This document shows, piece by piece, positions 1-8,337 of a stretch of 64,000 bases of DNA. The DNA lies in assembly GCF_021233355.1 (NCBI RefSeq), contig NZ_CP089507.1, positions 2,543,001 through 2,607,000 of the forward strand, in the 5' to 3' direction. The translations under genes and the position numbers were made by a program. The notes below the pieces were generated by a model. The model made no database searches, was not told the origin of the DNA, and worked only from the letters and a program-made list of their open reading frames with translations. This DNA is from Luteimonas fraxinea (GTDB lineage Bacteria; Pseudomonadota; Gammaproteobacteria; Xanthomonadales; Xanthomonadaceae). Numbering within the stretch: position 1 is the first letter of the stretch; each line of letters begins with the position of its first letter.

Positions 1-1197
1 GCCATGACGATCGCCGACAGCGTCGCCTTGGTCGTATCGACCTTGCGCTGCGTACGCGCGCCCAACACGATCAGGCCCCGGTCCACCCGCAGGTCGTCGA
101 TCGATTTCGCCGGTGCATTGAGCAGCAGCACGTCGCCGACGTGCAGTGGTACCTGGTCGAGCGGTTTGTGGATCCCGAGCTGGCGTCGATGCAGGCCGTG
201 CACGCGTGCGCGGTAGGTGTGGCCGAAGCGCATACCCGACAACGTGTGGCCGATCAGGTGCGAGCCCGGTGCGACCATCGCCTCGACGTGCAGGCGTTCC
301 GCGTTGACGTCGCCGTCGAGATCGCGGGCCACGTGGTCGAACTTCAGCTTCAGGGACTTGCGCGCCGCGTCGATGTCCTGCCACAGGCCGCGCAGCAGCA
401 GGCGATCGCCGGCCTCGACGCGCACGTCCGATCCGCGCATCGCAGCGCCGTTGCGCAGCACTGCGAGCACGGTCACCTCGGTGTTGTGTTCGGACAGCAC
501 TTCATCTCGCCGGCGACCGATCACCGCGGCGCCGTCGGCCACCAGCAGTTCGGCGACGTAGCGGCCGATGTGGTCGGCCGTATCGCTGCCGGGCACGCCG
601 CGGTCGGGCAGCAGCAGGCGACCCACCGTCATCAGGTACAGCACGCAGATGCCGACGAACACGATGCCGAGCGGCGCGAACTCGAACAGGGTGAAGCCGA
701 TGCCGGCGGTCTCGCGCGCCATCGAATCGACCAGCAGATTGGTCGGTGCCGATCAGGGTGCACACGCCGGCGGTCTGCGACATATAGGACAGCGGGATCA
801 GGAATTTCGACGGCGCCCAGCGGTTGGCCGTCGTCGCTGCGAGCACCAGCGGCAGGAAGACCGCCACGGTCGCGGTGTTGTTGACGAACGCGGCCACGCA
901 GGTGACCAGCGCCATCATCACCAGCAGGAACAGCCACGGCCAGCGGATGCGCGCGAGCAGGTCGCCTACCGCAATCAGCGCGCCGTTGCGCTGCAGGGCG
1001 CCGCTGAGGACGAACATCGCCGCGACCATCACCGTCGCCTGGTTGCTGAAACCCGACAGCGCCTCGGGCAGGGTGACCACGCCCAGCACCAGCAGCGACG
1101 CGGCCACCAGCAGTGCGACCACGTCGACGCGCAGCTTCTCGGTCACGAACAGGAACACCGCGCCGGCCATCACCGCCAGCGTCAACCACAGATCCAC
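1..1197 (-). pseudogene. SLC13-family permease with TrkA-C (RCK_C) domains, frameshifted and 3'-truncated by the window
   Basis: Translation from the GTG at 1197 gives a divalent-anion:Na+ symporter type N-terminus with hydrophobic helices and the motifs FVNNTATVAVFLPL and SQTAGVCTLIGT. An AAGGAGG ribosome site lies just upstream of the GTG. After about 151 codons (positions 743-746) the frame breaks. The following DNA, read in another frame, continues the same protein (NLLVDSMARETAG, FTLFEFAPLGIVF). It then runs open to base 1 through a soluble region with the hallmarks of TrkA-C domains (GRRRDEVL, RVEAGDRLLLRG, VAPGSHLIGHTL). Two bases appear to be missing where family members read GTSTNLL. 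This may be a true pseudogene or a sequencing error. The C-terminal half lies outside the window. Confidence 0.8.
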
Positions 1198-1363
1198 GCT
1201 GCCTCCTTCGTCATCGAGTGTCCCAGCTGCCGCGCGCCGGGCGGTCCGGCCAGCCTGCCTGCGCCGCTGCGGAGGTCGGGTGAGTCGCCTTGCGGCCACC
1301 CGCGGCGCGTCATGGTACGGAAGCGGATGGGATACTGCGCATCCCGATGTGCCAGGACCGTCC

Positions 1364-2749
1364 ATGACCGCAGCCGTACCCGCACCCGACACGCCCGGAT
1401 TCGTCGACGTGCTCGTGATCGGTGGTGGCGCCTGCGGTGCGCTGGTGGCGCTGCATCTGCTGGATCAGGACGGCGTGCGTGTCGCGCTGGCCGAACCGCG
1501 GCATACGCCCGCGCGCGGCGCGGCGTACTCGACACCGCGCGCCGAGCACGTACTCAACGTCAACGCGGCACGCATGAGCGCCTTCGATGGCGTGCCGGAC
1601 GATTTCGTCGCCTGGTTGCGCACGCAGCCGGAATCCGCCGGGCTCGAAGACGCGGCACTGGCCGCGCAGTTCGCACCGCGACGTGTTTACGGGCGATATC
1701 TGCAGGCGCGGCTCGATGCGCATCCCGCGCGCGCGTCGATGGCCCTGCATGCGGAGGCGGTCGTGGATCTCGAACGTCAGGGCACCGGCTTCATCGCGAC
1801 GTTCGCGTCTGGCGCGCAGTTGCATGCGCGCGCCGTCGTGCTGGCCACAGGCAATCTGCCCGCGGCATTGCCGGGCGGTGCGCCGGTCGGCGCGTCGGTC
1901 GAGGCCTGGGATTACGAGGCGGTTGCCGCAATCGCGCCTGATGCGGACGTCGGCATCATCGGTGCAGGCCTGAGCATGGTCGACGTGCTGCTGACGTTGC
2001 AGGCGAACGGCCATCGCGGGCGCGTGCTCGCGATCTCGCGCAATGGCCTGATGCCGCTGGCGCACGCGCCTGGCACCGTGCCGCAGGCCGGCGGCGTCGA
2101 TGCGCTGATGCCGCTCGGTGTGCGCGTCCGCATGCGGATGCTGCGGCAGTGGGCGGCCGATGCGGTTGCGCAGGGACGTCCATGGCAGGACGCGGTCGAG
2201 CGCCTGCGGCCGCACGTGCGCGCGCTGTGGCAGGCCTGGCCCGAGCCCGAACGCCGCCGCTTCCTGCGGCATGCGGTGCGGCAGTGGGACATCCATCGCC
2301 ATCGCATCGCGCCCGGCGTCGCGGCGATCGTCGACGACATGGCGGCGGCAGGCCGGTTCTCGCTGCAGGCCGGACGGCTGTCGCGGATCGAAGCGTGCGA
2401 CGGTCGGGTTTCCATCGACTGGACGCCACGTGGCGGCGCGCCGGTTACCACCGTCGTCGATGTCGTGATCAATGCGACCGGCATGGAAAAGCGACTTGCG
2501 CGTGCGCCGGGCCGGCTCCTGCCTGCATTGCACGCGCGCGGTCTGATCGCGCCCGGGCCACTCGATCTGGGGCTCGCGACGCGTGGCGACGGCGAAGTGC
2601 TCGATTCGAACGGTGAGGTCGTGCCGGGCCTCTGGACGCTCGGCGCGACCCGCATCGGCGACCTGTGGGAAACCGTCGCGATGCCGGAATTGCGCGGTCA
2701 GGCCGAGCGCGTGGCGGTCGGCGTGCGACAGGCACTCGCCGACCGCTGA
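1364..2749 (+). CDS. FAD/NAD(P)-binding protein (NAD_binding_9 family)
   Basis: The 461-residue protein opens with a Rossmann dinucleotide-binding loop (VIGGGACGALVALHLL, residues about 18-33). It continues with the DUF-type motifs seen in FAD-dependent YdhS-like proteins: RGAAYSTP, HVLNVNAARMS, and a second GxGxxG at VGIIGAGLSMVD. A C-terminal GLWTLGATRIGDLWE segment would close the FAD site. The ATG at 1364 is chosen because the fold starts a few residues later; longer in-frame upstream codons read back into non-coding sequence. The substrate is unknown. The gene is divergent from the permease at 1-1197 and lies 3 bp from the convergent gene that follows. Confidence 0.75.
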   Translation: MTAAVPAPDTPGFVDVLVIGGGACGALVALHLLDQDGVRVALAEPRHTPARGAAYSTPRAEHVLNVNAARMSAFDGVPDDFVAWLRTQPESAGLEDAALAAQFAPRRVYGRYLQARLDAHPARASMALHAEAVVDLERQGTGFIATFASGAQLHARAVVLATGNLPAALPGGAPVGASVEAWDYEAVAAIAPDADVGIIGAGLSMVDVLLTLQANGHRGRVLAISRNGLMPLAHAPGTVPQAGGVDALMPLGVRVRMRMLRQWAADAVAQGRPWQDAVERLRPHVRALWQAWPEPERRRFLRHAVRQWDIHRHRIAPGVAAIVDDMAAAGRFSLQAGRLSRIEACDGRVSIDWTPRGGAPVTTVVDVVINATGMEKRLARAPGRLLPALHARGLIAPGPLDLGLATRGDGEVLDSNGEVVPGLWTLGATRIGDLWETVAMPELRGQAERVAVGVRQALADR

Positions 2750-2752
2750 CCG

Positions 2753-3358
2753 CTACAGGCAGTACTGCTGCAGGCGCCGGAGTTCCTCGCTGGTCAGCTC
2801 GGCGTCGCCGCCGGTGCCGAGGTTTGCGATGTTGCGGCGGATCTGCGGGCAGGGATCCTGGGTGTAGCCGGCGCCGCCGAACAACTGGCCGATTCCCTTG
2901 GCGATGTCCTCGGGCGTGATCGAGCGCCGCATCGCAAAACGCCCATCGACGCTGGGCGGCGGGCGACGCCGCAGCGGATCGTGCGCGAAGTCCGCCGCCG
3001 GCGCCTGCTGGCGCGCCCAGTCACCGGCCTGTTCGAGCAGCGCGCTGGCGGTCGGCAACGGCGCGGCGTCTTCGATCGACGGGCGCTCTACTTCGACTGC
3101 CTGCAATGCGCTGCTGCGTGGCGCACGCGCCGGCAGCGGAGTCGCGGTATTAGACGTGGCGGGGACGGGCGAGGGCGGCGGGGTGGGCGGCGGAAGGACC
3201 GGCACCGGTCGCTCGATCCAGGTCACCGTCAGCGCGTCCGTTTCGCGAGCGGGCGACGTCTGCCGCAGGGTCAGCAGCCACCACGCGATGCCCACATGCA
3301 CCAGCACCGTCGCGGCCAGCGCGATGCTGACAGTCCCATTCCGCATTCCCTGCGCCAT
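2753..3358 (-). CDS. Proline-rich membrane-anchored protein with a TonB-like N-terminus
   Basis: This 201-residue hypothetical protein has one N-terminal membrane helix (SIALAATVLVHVGIAWWLL). A periplasmic proline-rich stretch follows (about residues 52-85, PPPTPPPSP), as in TonB energy transducers. The usual TonB C-terminal domain is not recognisable. Instead there is a short tail with two Cys (PCPQIRR near residue 169 and QYCL at the end) that could form a disulphide. The start at 3358 has a weak GGA spacer; Met at 3346 is an alternative. No function is assigned. Confidence 0.65.
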   Translation of the reverse strand: MAQGMRNGTVSIALAATVLVHVGIAWWLLTLRQTSPARETDALTVTWIERPVPVLPPPTPPPSPVPATSNTATPLPARAPRSSALQAVEVERPSIEDAAPLPTASALLEQAGDWARQQAPAADFAHDPLRRRPPPSVDGRFAMRRSITPEDIAKGIGQLFGGAGYTQDPCPQIRRNIANLGTGGDAELTSEELRRLQQYCL

Positions 3359-3477
3359 GTCGATCCGGTCGAACTCCGATGGCGGAGTCTAGGGTCGCGG
3401 CCCGGCGGACTGCGTTAACCACCGGTTATCCGCACGCGGTCACGCCGTCGCCGCCGACTGGCGCCATAATCGGCCGC

Positions 3478-4446
3478 ATGGACCGATATGAACGCATTCT
3501 CTCGCTGCATCGCATCCTCAAGACCTCGCGCTATCCGGTGACGGTGGCCAAGTTGCAGGACGAGCTGGAATGCTCGCGTGCAACGGTCTATCGCGATCTG
3601 GCCTTCCTGCGCGACGCGTTGATGGCGCCGATCATCGGTGACGGCGACGCGGGCTTCCGTTACGACAACGACGAGGGCGGGCGCTTCGAACTACCGGGCC
3701 TGTGGCTCAGTTCCGAAGAACTGCATGCACTGCTCGCGGCGCAGCAGCTGATGTCGCGCAGCAGCGGCGGGGTGCTGTCGAGCGCGCTCGCCCCTTTGCA
3801 GTCGCGCATCGAGAAGCTGCTCGACGAACATTCGGCCGGCAAGCAGTGGCCCGTGCAGCGCGTGCGGGTGATTCCGCATCGCGGCCGGCGCATGGACGAG
3901 CACGCGTTCCGCAACGTCTGCTCGGCGGTGCTGCAGCGCAAGCAGCTGTCGTTCGAATACCGCGCACGCTCGACCGACGAGCGCACCAAGCGCACGGTCT
4001 CGCCGCAGCGCATCACCCACTACCGCGACAACTGGTATCTCGATGCCTGGGACCAGGATCGCGATGCGCTGCGCAGCTTCTCGGTCGACCGCATCACCAA
4101 CGCGCGCGTGCTCGCCGCCGATGCGCGCGACATCGACGACGCCGAACTCGACACGCATCTGGCTGGCAGCTACGGCATCTTTTCCGGTCCGCCGAAAGGT
4201 ATCGCGACGATCCTCTTCAGCGCCAAGGCCGCGCGCTGGGTCGCCGACGAACACTGGCATTCGCAGCAGCAGGGCCGGTTCCTGCCCGACGGCCGCTTCG
4301 AGCTGAAAGTGCCCTACAGCGGCGCGCGCGAGCTGTTGATGGACGTGCTGCACTACGGCGCCGACGCCGAGGTGATCGAGCCGGTCGCCCTGCGCGAACA
4401 GGCGCGTTCGTTGCTGATGATGGCGCTGCAGAAGTACGAAGGCTGA
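3478..4446 (+). CDS. WYL-domain transcriptional regulator with N-terminal HTH
   Basis: The 322-residue protein has an N-terminal DeoR/HTH_11 winged helix (residues about 5-60, with CSRATVYRDLAFLRDAL as recognition helix). A WYL sensor domain sits around residues 140-215 (SFEYRARSTDERTKR, PQRITHYRDNWYLDAWD), and a C-terminal WCX-type extension follows. WYL proteins are usually ligand- or nucleic-acid-responsive repressors or activators; the target here is unknown. The ATG at 3478 follows a non-coding leader. The stop codon TGA (4444-4446) is the first element of an intergenic palindromic repeat. Confidence 0.85.
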   Translation: MDRYERILSLHRILKTSRYPVTVAKLQDELECSRATVYRDLAFLRDALMAPIIGDGDAGFRYDNDEGGRFELPGLWLSSEELHALLAAQQLMSRSSGGVLSSALAPLQSRIEKLLDEHSAGKQWPVQRVRVIPHRGRRMDEHAFRNVCSAVLQRKQLSFEYRARSTDERTKRTVSPQRITHYRDNWYLDAWDQDRDALRSFSVDRITNARVLAADARDIDDAELDTHLAGSYGIFSGPPKGIATILFSAKAARWVADEHWHSQQQGRFLPDGRFELKVPYSGARELLMDVLHYGADAEVIEPVALREQARSLLMMALQKYEG

Positions 4447-4588
4447 GCACCTGCTCAATGTCCTACTGCGCTTGCCAGCTGGCGCGCGTGCGGTGCTCGG
4501 ACTGCTCACGTACCACGCGTACGCTGCGCTTCCTGCGCTCCGCCACACGTCACCTGGCGGTGCTCGCAACGGACCTTGAACAGGTTCT
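4444..4588 (+). repeat. Copy A of a ~150-bp imperfect-palindrome intergenic repeat
   Basis: The sequence between the WYL gene and the patatin gene is similar along its whole length to 30147-30303 and 47968-48115. Shared words include CTGCGCTTGCC, GCGGTGCTCG, CTGCGCTCCGCCAC and GAACAGGTTC. Its ends pair as an inverted repeat (AGCACCTGCTCAATGTCC against the complement of GGACCTTGAACAGGTTCT, 15 of 18). The centre contains GTAC...GTAC. It starts in the stop codon of the WYL gene and ends one base before the GGAG ribosome site of the next gene. Confidence 0.8.
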
Positions 4589-4599
4589 GGAGCCAGCGC

Positions 4600-5421
4600 A
4601 TGACAATGCGTGAGCCTGTCGCCCTGGCGCTGGGCGCCGGCGGTGCGCGTGGTCTGGCGCAGATCGGCGTCATCGAAGTGCTGGAGGAGCGCGGCTTTCC
4701 GATCGTCACGATCTCGGGCGCGTCCAGCGGTGCGCTGGTCGGCGGCGTCTATGTGGCCGGGCGCCTGCGCGAGTTCGATGCACGCATCCGCGCGATGTCG
4801 CGGCGGGATTTCATCCGCCTGCTCGATCCCGGCTTCCGGCGTGCGGGCGTGCTCGCCGGCAAGCGCCTGGTCGAAACGATGCGGGAAGTGGTCGGCGATC
4901 CGCTGATCGAAACACTGCCGATCGAGTTCACCGCGGTCGCGGTCGATCTGCAGCGCCAGCGCGAAGTCTGGATCCAGGACGGTCCGCTCTGGGATGCGTT
5001 GCGCGCGTCGTTCGCGATCCCCGGCGTGTTCACCCCGCATGTCGTCAACGGACGGCCGCTGGTCGATGGCGGTCTGCTGGCGCCGTTGCCGATCGCCGCG
5101 ACGCGACTCTCGGACGCGACACGTCTGATCGCGGTCGACATGCACGGCTGGCCGACGCAGCCGCCCGGCACACCGGCACGGCAGGGCGAAGCGCAGCTCG
5201 ACACCGACGCCGCGCCGCATGGCCTGATCGAAGTCATGTCGCGCTCGCTCGACACCATGCAGGCGCAGATCTCGCGCGTGCAGCTGGCGCTCGATCCGCC
5301 CGAGCTGGTGATCCGCATTCCGCGCGACGTCTGCCAGTTCTACGAATTCTGGCGCGCCGCCGAACTGATCGATATCGGCCGCCATCAGGCGATGCGCGCG
5401 CTGGACGAAGCCGGCTACTGA
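4600..5421 (+). CDS. Patatin-like phospholipase (PNPLA family, RssA-like)
   Basis: The 273-residue protein has the full patatin catalytic set: the oxyanion loop GAGGARG (residues 12-18), the nucleophile elbow GASSG with Ser42, and the dyad Asp156 in the VDGG motif. This predicts a Ser-Asp lipid acyl hydrolase, probably cytoplasmic or membrane-peripheral since there is no signal peptide. The ATG at 4600 has GGAG seven bases upstream; ATG 4606 is an alternative. The ribosome site immediately follows repeat copy A, so the repeat forms nearly all of the upstream leader. Confidence 0.88.
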   Translation: MTMREPVALALGAGGARGLAQIGVIEVLEERGFPIVTISGASSGALVGGVYVAGRLREFDARIRAMSRRDFIRLLDPGFRRAGVLAGKRLVETMREVVGDPLIETLPIEFTAVAVDLQRQREVWIQDGPLWDALRASFAIPGVFTPHVVNGRPLVDGGLLAPLPIAATRLSDATRLIAVDMHGWPTQPPGTPARQGEAQLDTDAAPHGLIEVMSRSLDTMQAQISRVQLALDPPELVIRIPRDVCQFYEFWRAAELIDIGRHQAMRALDEAGY

Positions 5422-5681
5422 GCGGCTGACCGCCCGATGTAATCGGCGAGCGCTGCTTCTTCCGGGAGGGAGCCTGTCCCGGCTCCGATCCGGGGTCGAT
5501 GCGCTTCACGCGGCGGTGGGCGCGCGGCTTTCAAGGGGTCTCAGCGGTCCGGCTCCAGCTCAGCGCGCGAATCTTTTTCCTCGGACAACGCCAAGGGTCG
5601 CAGCCCATGAGATGCGCGCCGCACAGACTGCGGCCATGCCCAGCTGGGCCATCGATCACCGCGTCCACAGGAGCTGCGCAG

Positions 5682-6044
5682 ATGTTCCGTATCGCCAATG
5701 CCTCGCCCGATGTCGATGTCCCCGCAGATGCCGCCCTGCATACGCTGCTGATCGGCGCGCTGTGTCTCGGCGCGGTCGCGCTGCTGTCGTTCCCCGGTTT
5801 GCGGACCGGTGTCACTGCGGTCGGCTGGCCGCCGCTGTGGCTGATCGGCATGCCGGCGGTTGCCTGGCTCACCCTGTTCCTGCGTCGCCTGCCGCGCCGC
5901 CGCAAGCTGGCCTCGTCAGCGGTCTTGCGGCGGCGTCGGCCAGGCCTTGCCCAGGCCCAGCGCCGGCCGGTGTCGCGTCGTCGCGGGCGGATCTCGGTGC
6001 GTGCGGCCCTGATCGCAGCCGGGCTGCTGCCGCTGCTGCGCTGA
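5682..6044 (+). CDS. Small basic two-helix membrane protein, hypothetical
   Basis: From an ATG with AGGAG nearby, the 120-residue product has two hydrophobic segments (TLLIGALCLGAVALLSF and PPLWLIGMPAVAWLTLFL). A very Arg-rich cytoplasmic tail and a short C-terminal hydrophobic stretch follow. The upstream 5422-5681 region shows only a GC-rich hairpin near 5462-5493 and no other gene. No family is recognised. Confidence 0.55.
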   Translation: MFRIANASPDVDVPADAALHTLLIGALCLGAVALLSFPGLRTGVTAVGWPPLWLIGMPAVAWLTLFLRRLPRRRKLASSAVLRRRRPGLAQAQRRPVSRRRGRISVRAALIAAGLLPLLR

Positions 6045-6155
6045 TCCCCACCGGCGGCCTGCGGCGCTGCCGGATCGTGACTTTGGTCATGCGGCTCGCA
6101 GCCATGCTGCGTGCTAGCGTTGGCGGTTATCCGTCCATGCGCCACCGGAGTCGCC

Positions 6156-8264
6156 ATGTCCCAACTGTCCAAGCTCTGCCTCGCCGCCGGTATTGCCGCC
6201 GGCCTGTCGATGGGCGCCGCATCTGCCCAGGAGGCCGCCGTGTCCGATCCCCACCAGTGGCTCGAAGCCGTCACCGACGAGAAGGCGCTGGACTGGGTCC
6301 GCGCGCAGAACGCCAAGTCCGAAGCCGAACTGGCCGCGACGCCCGAATTCAAGCAGCTCGAATCCGATCTGCTGGGCATCTACGACTCCGACGACAAGAT
6401 TCCCGCCGTCTACAAGCAGGGCGAGTGGTACTACAACTTCTGGCGCGACCGGAACCACGAGCGCGGCATCTGGCGCCGCACCACGCTCGAGGAATACCGC
6501 AAGCCGCAGCCGCAGTGGGAGACTGTGCTCGACCTCGACGCGCTCAACAAGGCCGAGGGCGAGAACTGGGTGTGGCACGGCGCGAGCTGCCTGCGTCCGG
6601 CCTACACGCGCTGCCTGATCGCGCTGTCGCGCGGCGGCGCCGATGCCGACGTCACCCGCGAGTTCGACGTCGCGTCGAAGTCCTGGGTCGAAGGCGGTTT
6701 CTTCCGCGAGGAAGCCAAGGGCGCGCTGGGCTGGATCGACCAGGACAACGTCTACGTCTACACCGATTTCGGCGACGGCTCGCTGACTTCCTCGGGCTAC
6801 CCGCGCATCGTCAAGCAGCTCGCGCGCGGCCAGTCGATGGACCAGGCCACGCTGGTCTACGAAGGCAAGCCGGACGACATGTACATCGCCGCGATGCACG
6901 ACGACACGCCGGGCTTCGAGCGTGACTACGTCAGCCGCACGCTGGCCTTCTACAACGACGAGCTCTACCTGCGCGGCGCCGATGGCCAGTTGACCAAGAT
7001 CGACGCGCCGAACTCGGCCAACAAGTCTGTCCACCACGACTGGCTGATGCTGGAACTGCGCGAGGCCTGGGAAGTGGGCGGCCGCACGTATCCGGCCGGC
7101 TCGCTGCTCGCGGCGAATTTCGACGCCTTCATGGGCGGCAAGCGTGAGTTCGACGTGCTGTTCGAGCCGAGCGAGACCACCTCGCTCGCCGGCGCGACGT
7201 GGACCAAGAACCACCTCGTGATCAACGTGCTCGAGGACGTCAAGAACAAGCTCACCGTGCTGACGCCGGGCGCCAATGGCTGGGCGCGCAGTGCCCTGGC
7301 CGGCGTGCCGGAACTCGGCACCGTCGCGGTCAGCGCCGTCGACAGCGACGAGTCCGACGCGGTGTGGATGACGGTCACCGACTACCTGACGCCGAGCACG
7401 CTGATGCTGGCCGAGGTGGGCGGCAACTCCTCGCCGGAAACGCTGAAGACCATGCCGGCGTTCTTCGACGCCAGCACGCACGAAGTCGAGCAGCACTTCG
7501 CCACGTCCAAGGACGGCACGCGCGTGCCGTACTTCCTCGTGCGTCCGAAGGACATGCAGCTCGACGGCAGCAATCCGACGCTGCTCTACGGCTACGGCGG
7601 CTTTGAGATCTCGCTGACCCCCGGCTATTCCGGCGGCGTCGGCAAGGGCTGGCTGGAGAAGGGCGGCGTGTACGCGGTTGCCAACATCCGCGGCGGTGGC
7701 GAGTACGGCCCGCGCTGGCACCAGGCGTCGCTCAAGCAGAACCGCCACAAGGCCTACGAGGACTTCGCCGCGGTCGCGCAGGACATGATCCAGCGCAAGA
7801 TCACCTCACCCGCGCACCTGGGCATCCGCGGCGGCAGCAATGGCGGTCTGCTGACCGGCAACATGCTCACGCAGTATCCGGAGCTGTTCGGCGCGGTCGT
7901 GATCCAGGTGCCGCTGCTCGACATGCAGCGCTATCACAAGCTGCTGGCAGGTGCGTCGTGGATGGCCGAGTACGGCAATCCGGACAAGCCGGAAGAGTGG
8001 GAATTCATCCGCACCTTCTCGCCCTACCACCTGTTCGATCCGGCGAAGGACTATCCGCCGACGCTGATCCTGACCTCCACCCGAGATGACCGCGTCCACC
8101 CCGGCCACGCCCGCAAGATGATGGCGAAGATGTCCGAAGCCGGTAAGGACGTGCGTTATTACGAGAACATCGAGGGTGGCCACGGCGGCGCTGCAAACAA
8201 CCGCCAGGCCGCGCACATGGACGCGCTCTACCTGACGTTCCTGTGGCAGCAACTGGGCAAGTGA
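6156..8264 (+). CDS. Exported prolyl oligopeptidase family serine peptidase (S9A, prolyl endopeptidase-like)
   Basis: The 702-residue enzyme starts with a signal peptide ending ASA before QEAAVSDPHQWLE. An N-terminal propeller precedes the S9 catalytic domain. The triad is visible: Ser561 in GGSNGG, Asp644/645 in RDDRVHPGH and His676 in EGGHGG. NIRGGGEYGPRWHQ is the conserved strand before the nucleophile. It should cleave proline-containing oligopeptides in the periplasm or outside the cell. The ATG at 6156 is preceded by GGAG. A strong terminator (8275-8305) separates it from a second S9 peptidase in the same orientation. Confidence 0.93.
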   Translation: MSQLSKLCLAAGIAAGLSMGAASAQEAAVSDPHQWLEAVTDEKALDWVRAQNAKSEAELAATPEFKQLESDLLGIYDSDDKIPAVYKQGEWYYNFWRDRNHERGIWRRTTLEEYRKPQPQWETVLDLDALNKAEGENWVWHGASCLRPAYTRCLIALSRGGADADVTREFDVASKSWVEGGFFREEAKGALGWIDQDNVYVYTDFGDGSLTSSGYPRIVKQLARGQSMDQATLVYEGKPDDMYIAAMHDDTPGFERDYVSRTLAFYNDELYLRGADGQLTKIDAPNSANKSVHHDWLMLELREAWEVGGRTYPAGSLLAANFDAFMGGKREFDVLFEPSETTSLAGATWTKNHLVINVLEDVKNKLTVLTPGANGWARSALAGVPELGTVAVSAVDSDESDAVWMTVTDYLTPSTLMLAEVGGNSSPETLKTMPAFFDASTHEVEQHFATSKDGTRVPYFLVRPKDMQLDGSNPTLLYGYGGFEISLTPGYSGGVGKGWLEKGGVYAVANIRGGGEYGPRWHQASLKQNRHKAYEDFAAVAQDMIQRKITSPAHLGIRGGSNGGLLTGNMLTQYPELFGAVVIQVPLLDMQRYHKLLAGASWMAEYGNPDKPEEWEFIRTFSPYHLFDPAKDYPPTLILTSTRDDRVHPGHARKMMAKMSEAGKDVRYYENIEGGHGGAANNRQAAHMDALYLTFLWQQLGK

Positions 8265-8274
8265 TTCGATCCTG

Positions 8275-8305
8275 CACCGGCCGCTTTCGCGGCCGGTGTT
8301 CTTTC
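8275..8305 (+). terminator. Rho-independent terminator after the first S9 peptidase
   Basis: A ten-base-pair stem (CACCGGCCGC / GCGGCCGGTG) with a TTTC loop is followed by TTCTTT. It starts ten bases after the stop codon. Confidence 0.8.
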
Positions 8306-8337
8306 TGGCGTTGCATCGGCAGCGAGTGGACCCACCT

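Noticed and set aside
3691..5385. Long minus-strand frame opposite the WYL and patatin genes
   Set aside because: Both plus-strand genes have complete motifs in frame; the minus translation is low-complexity and Arg/His-rich.
5462..5493. GC-rich inverted repeat as a terminator or riboswitch
   Set aside because: A GGAGCC/GGCTCC stem exists but has no T-run and no conserved riboswitch core; it may be chance in high-GC DNA.
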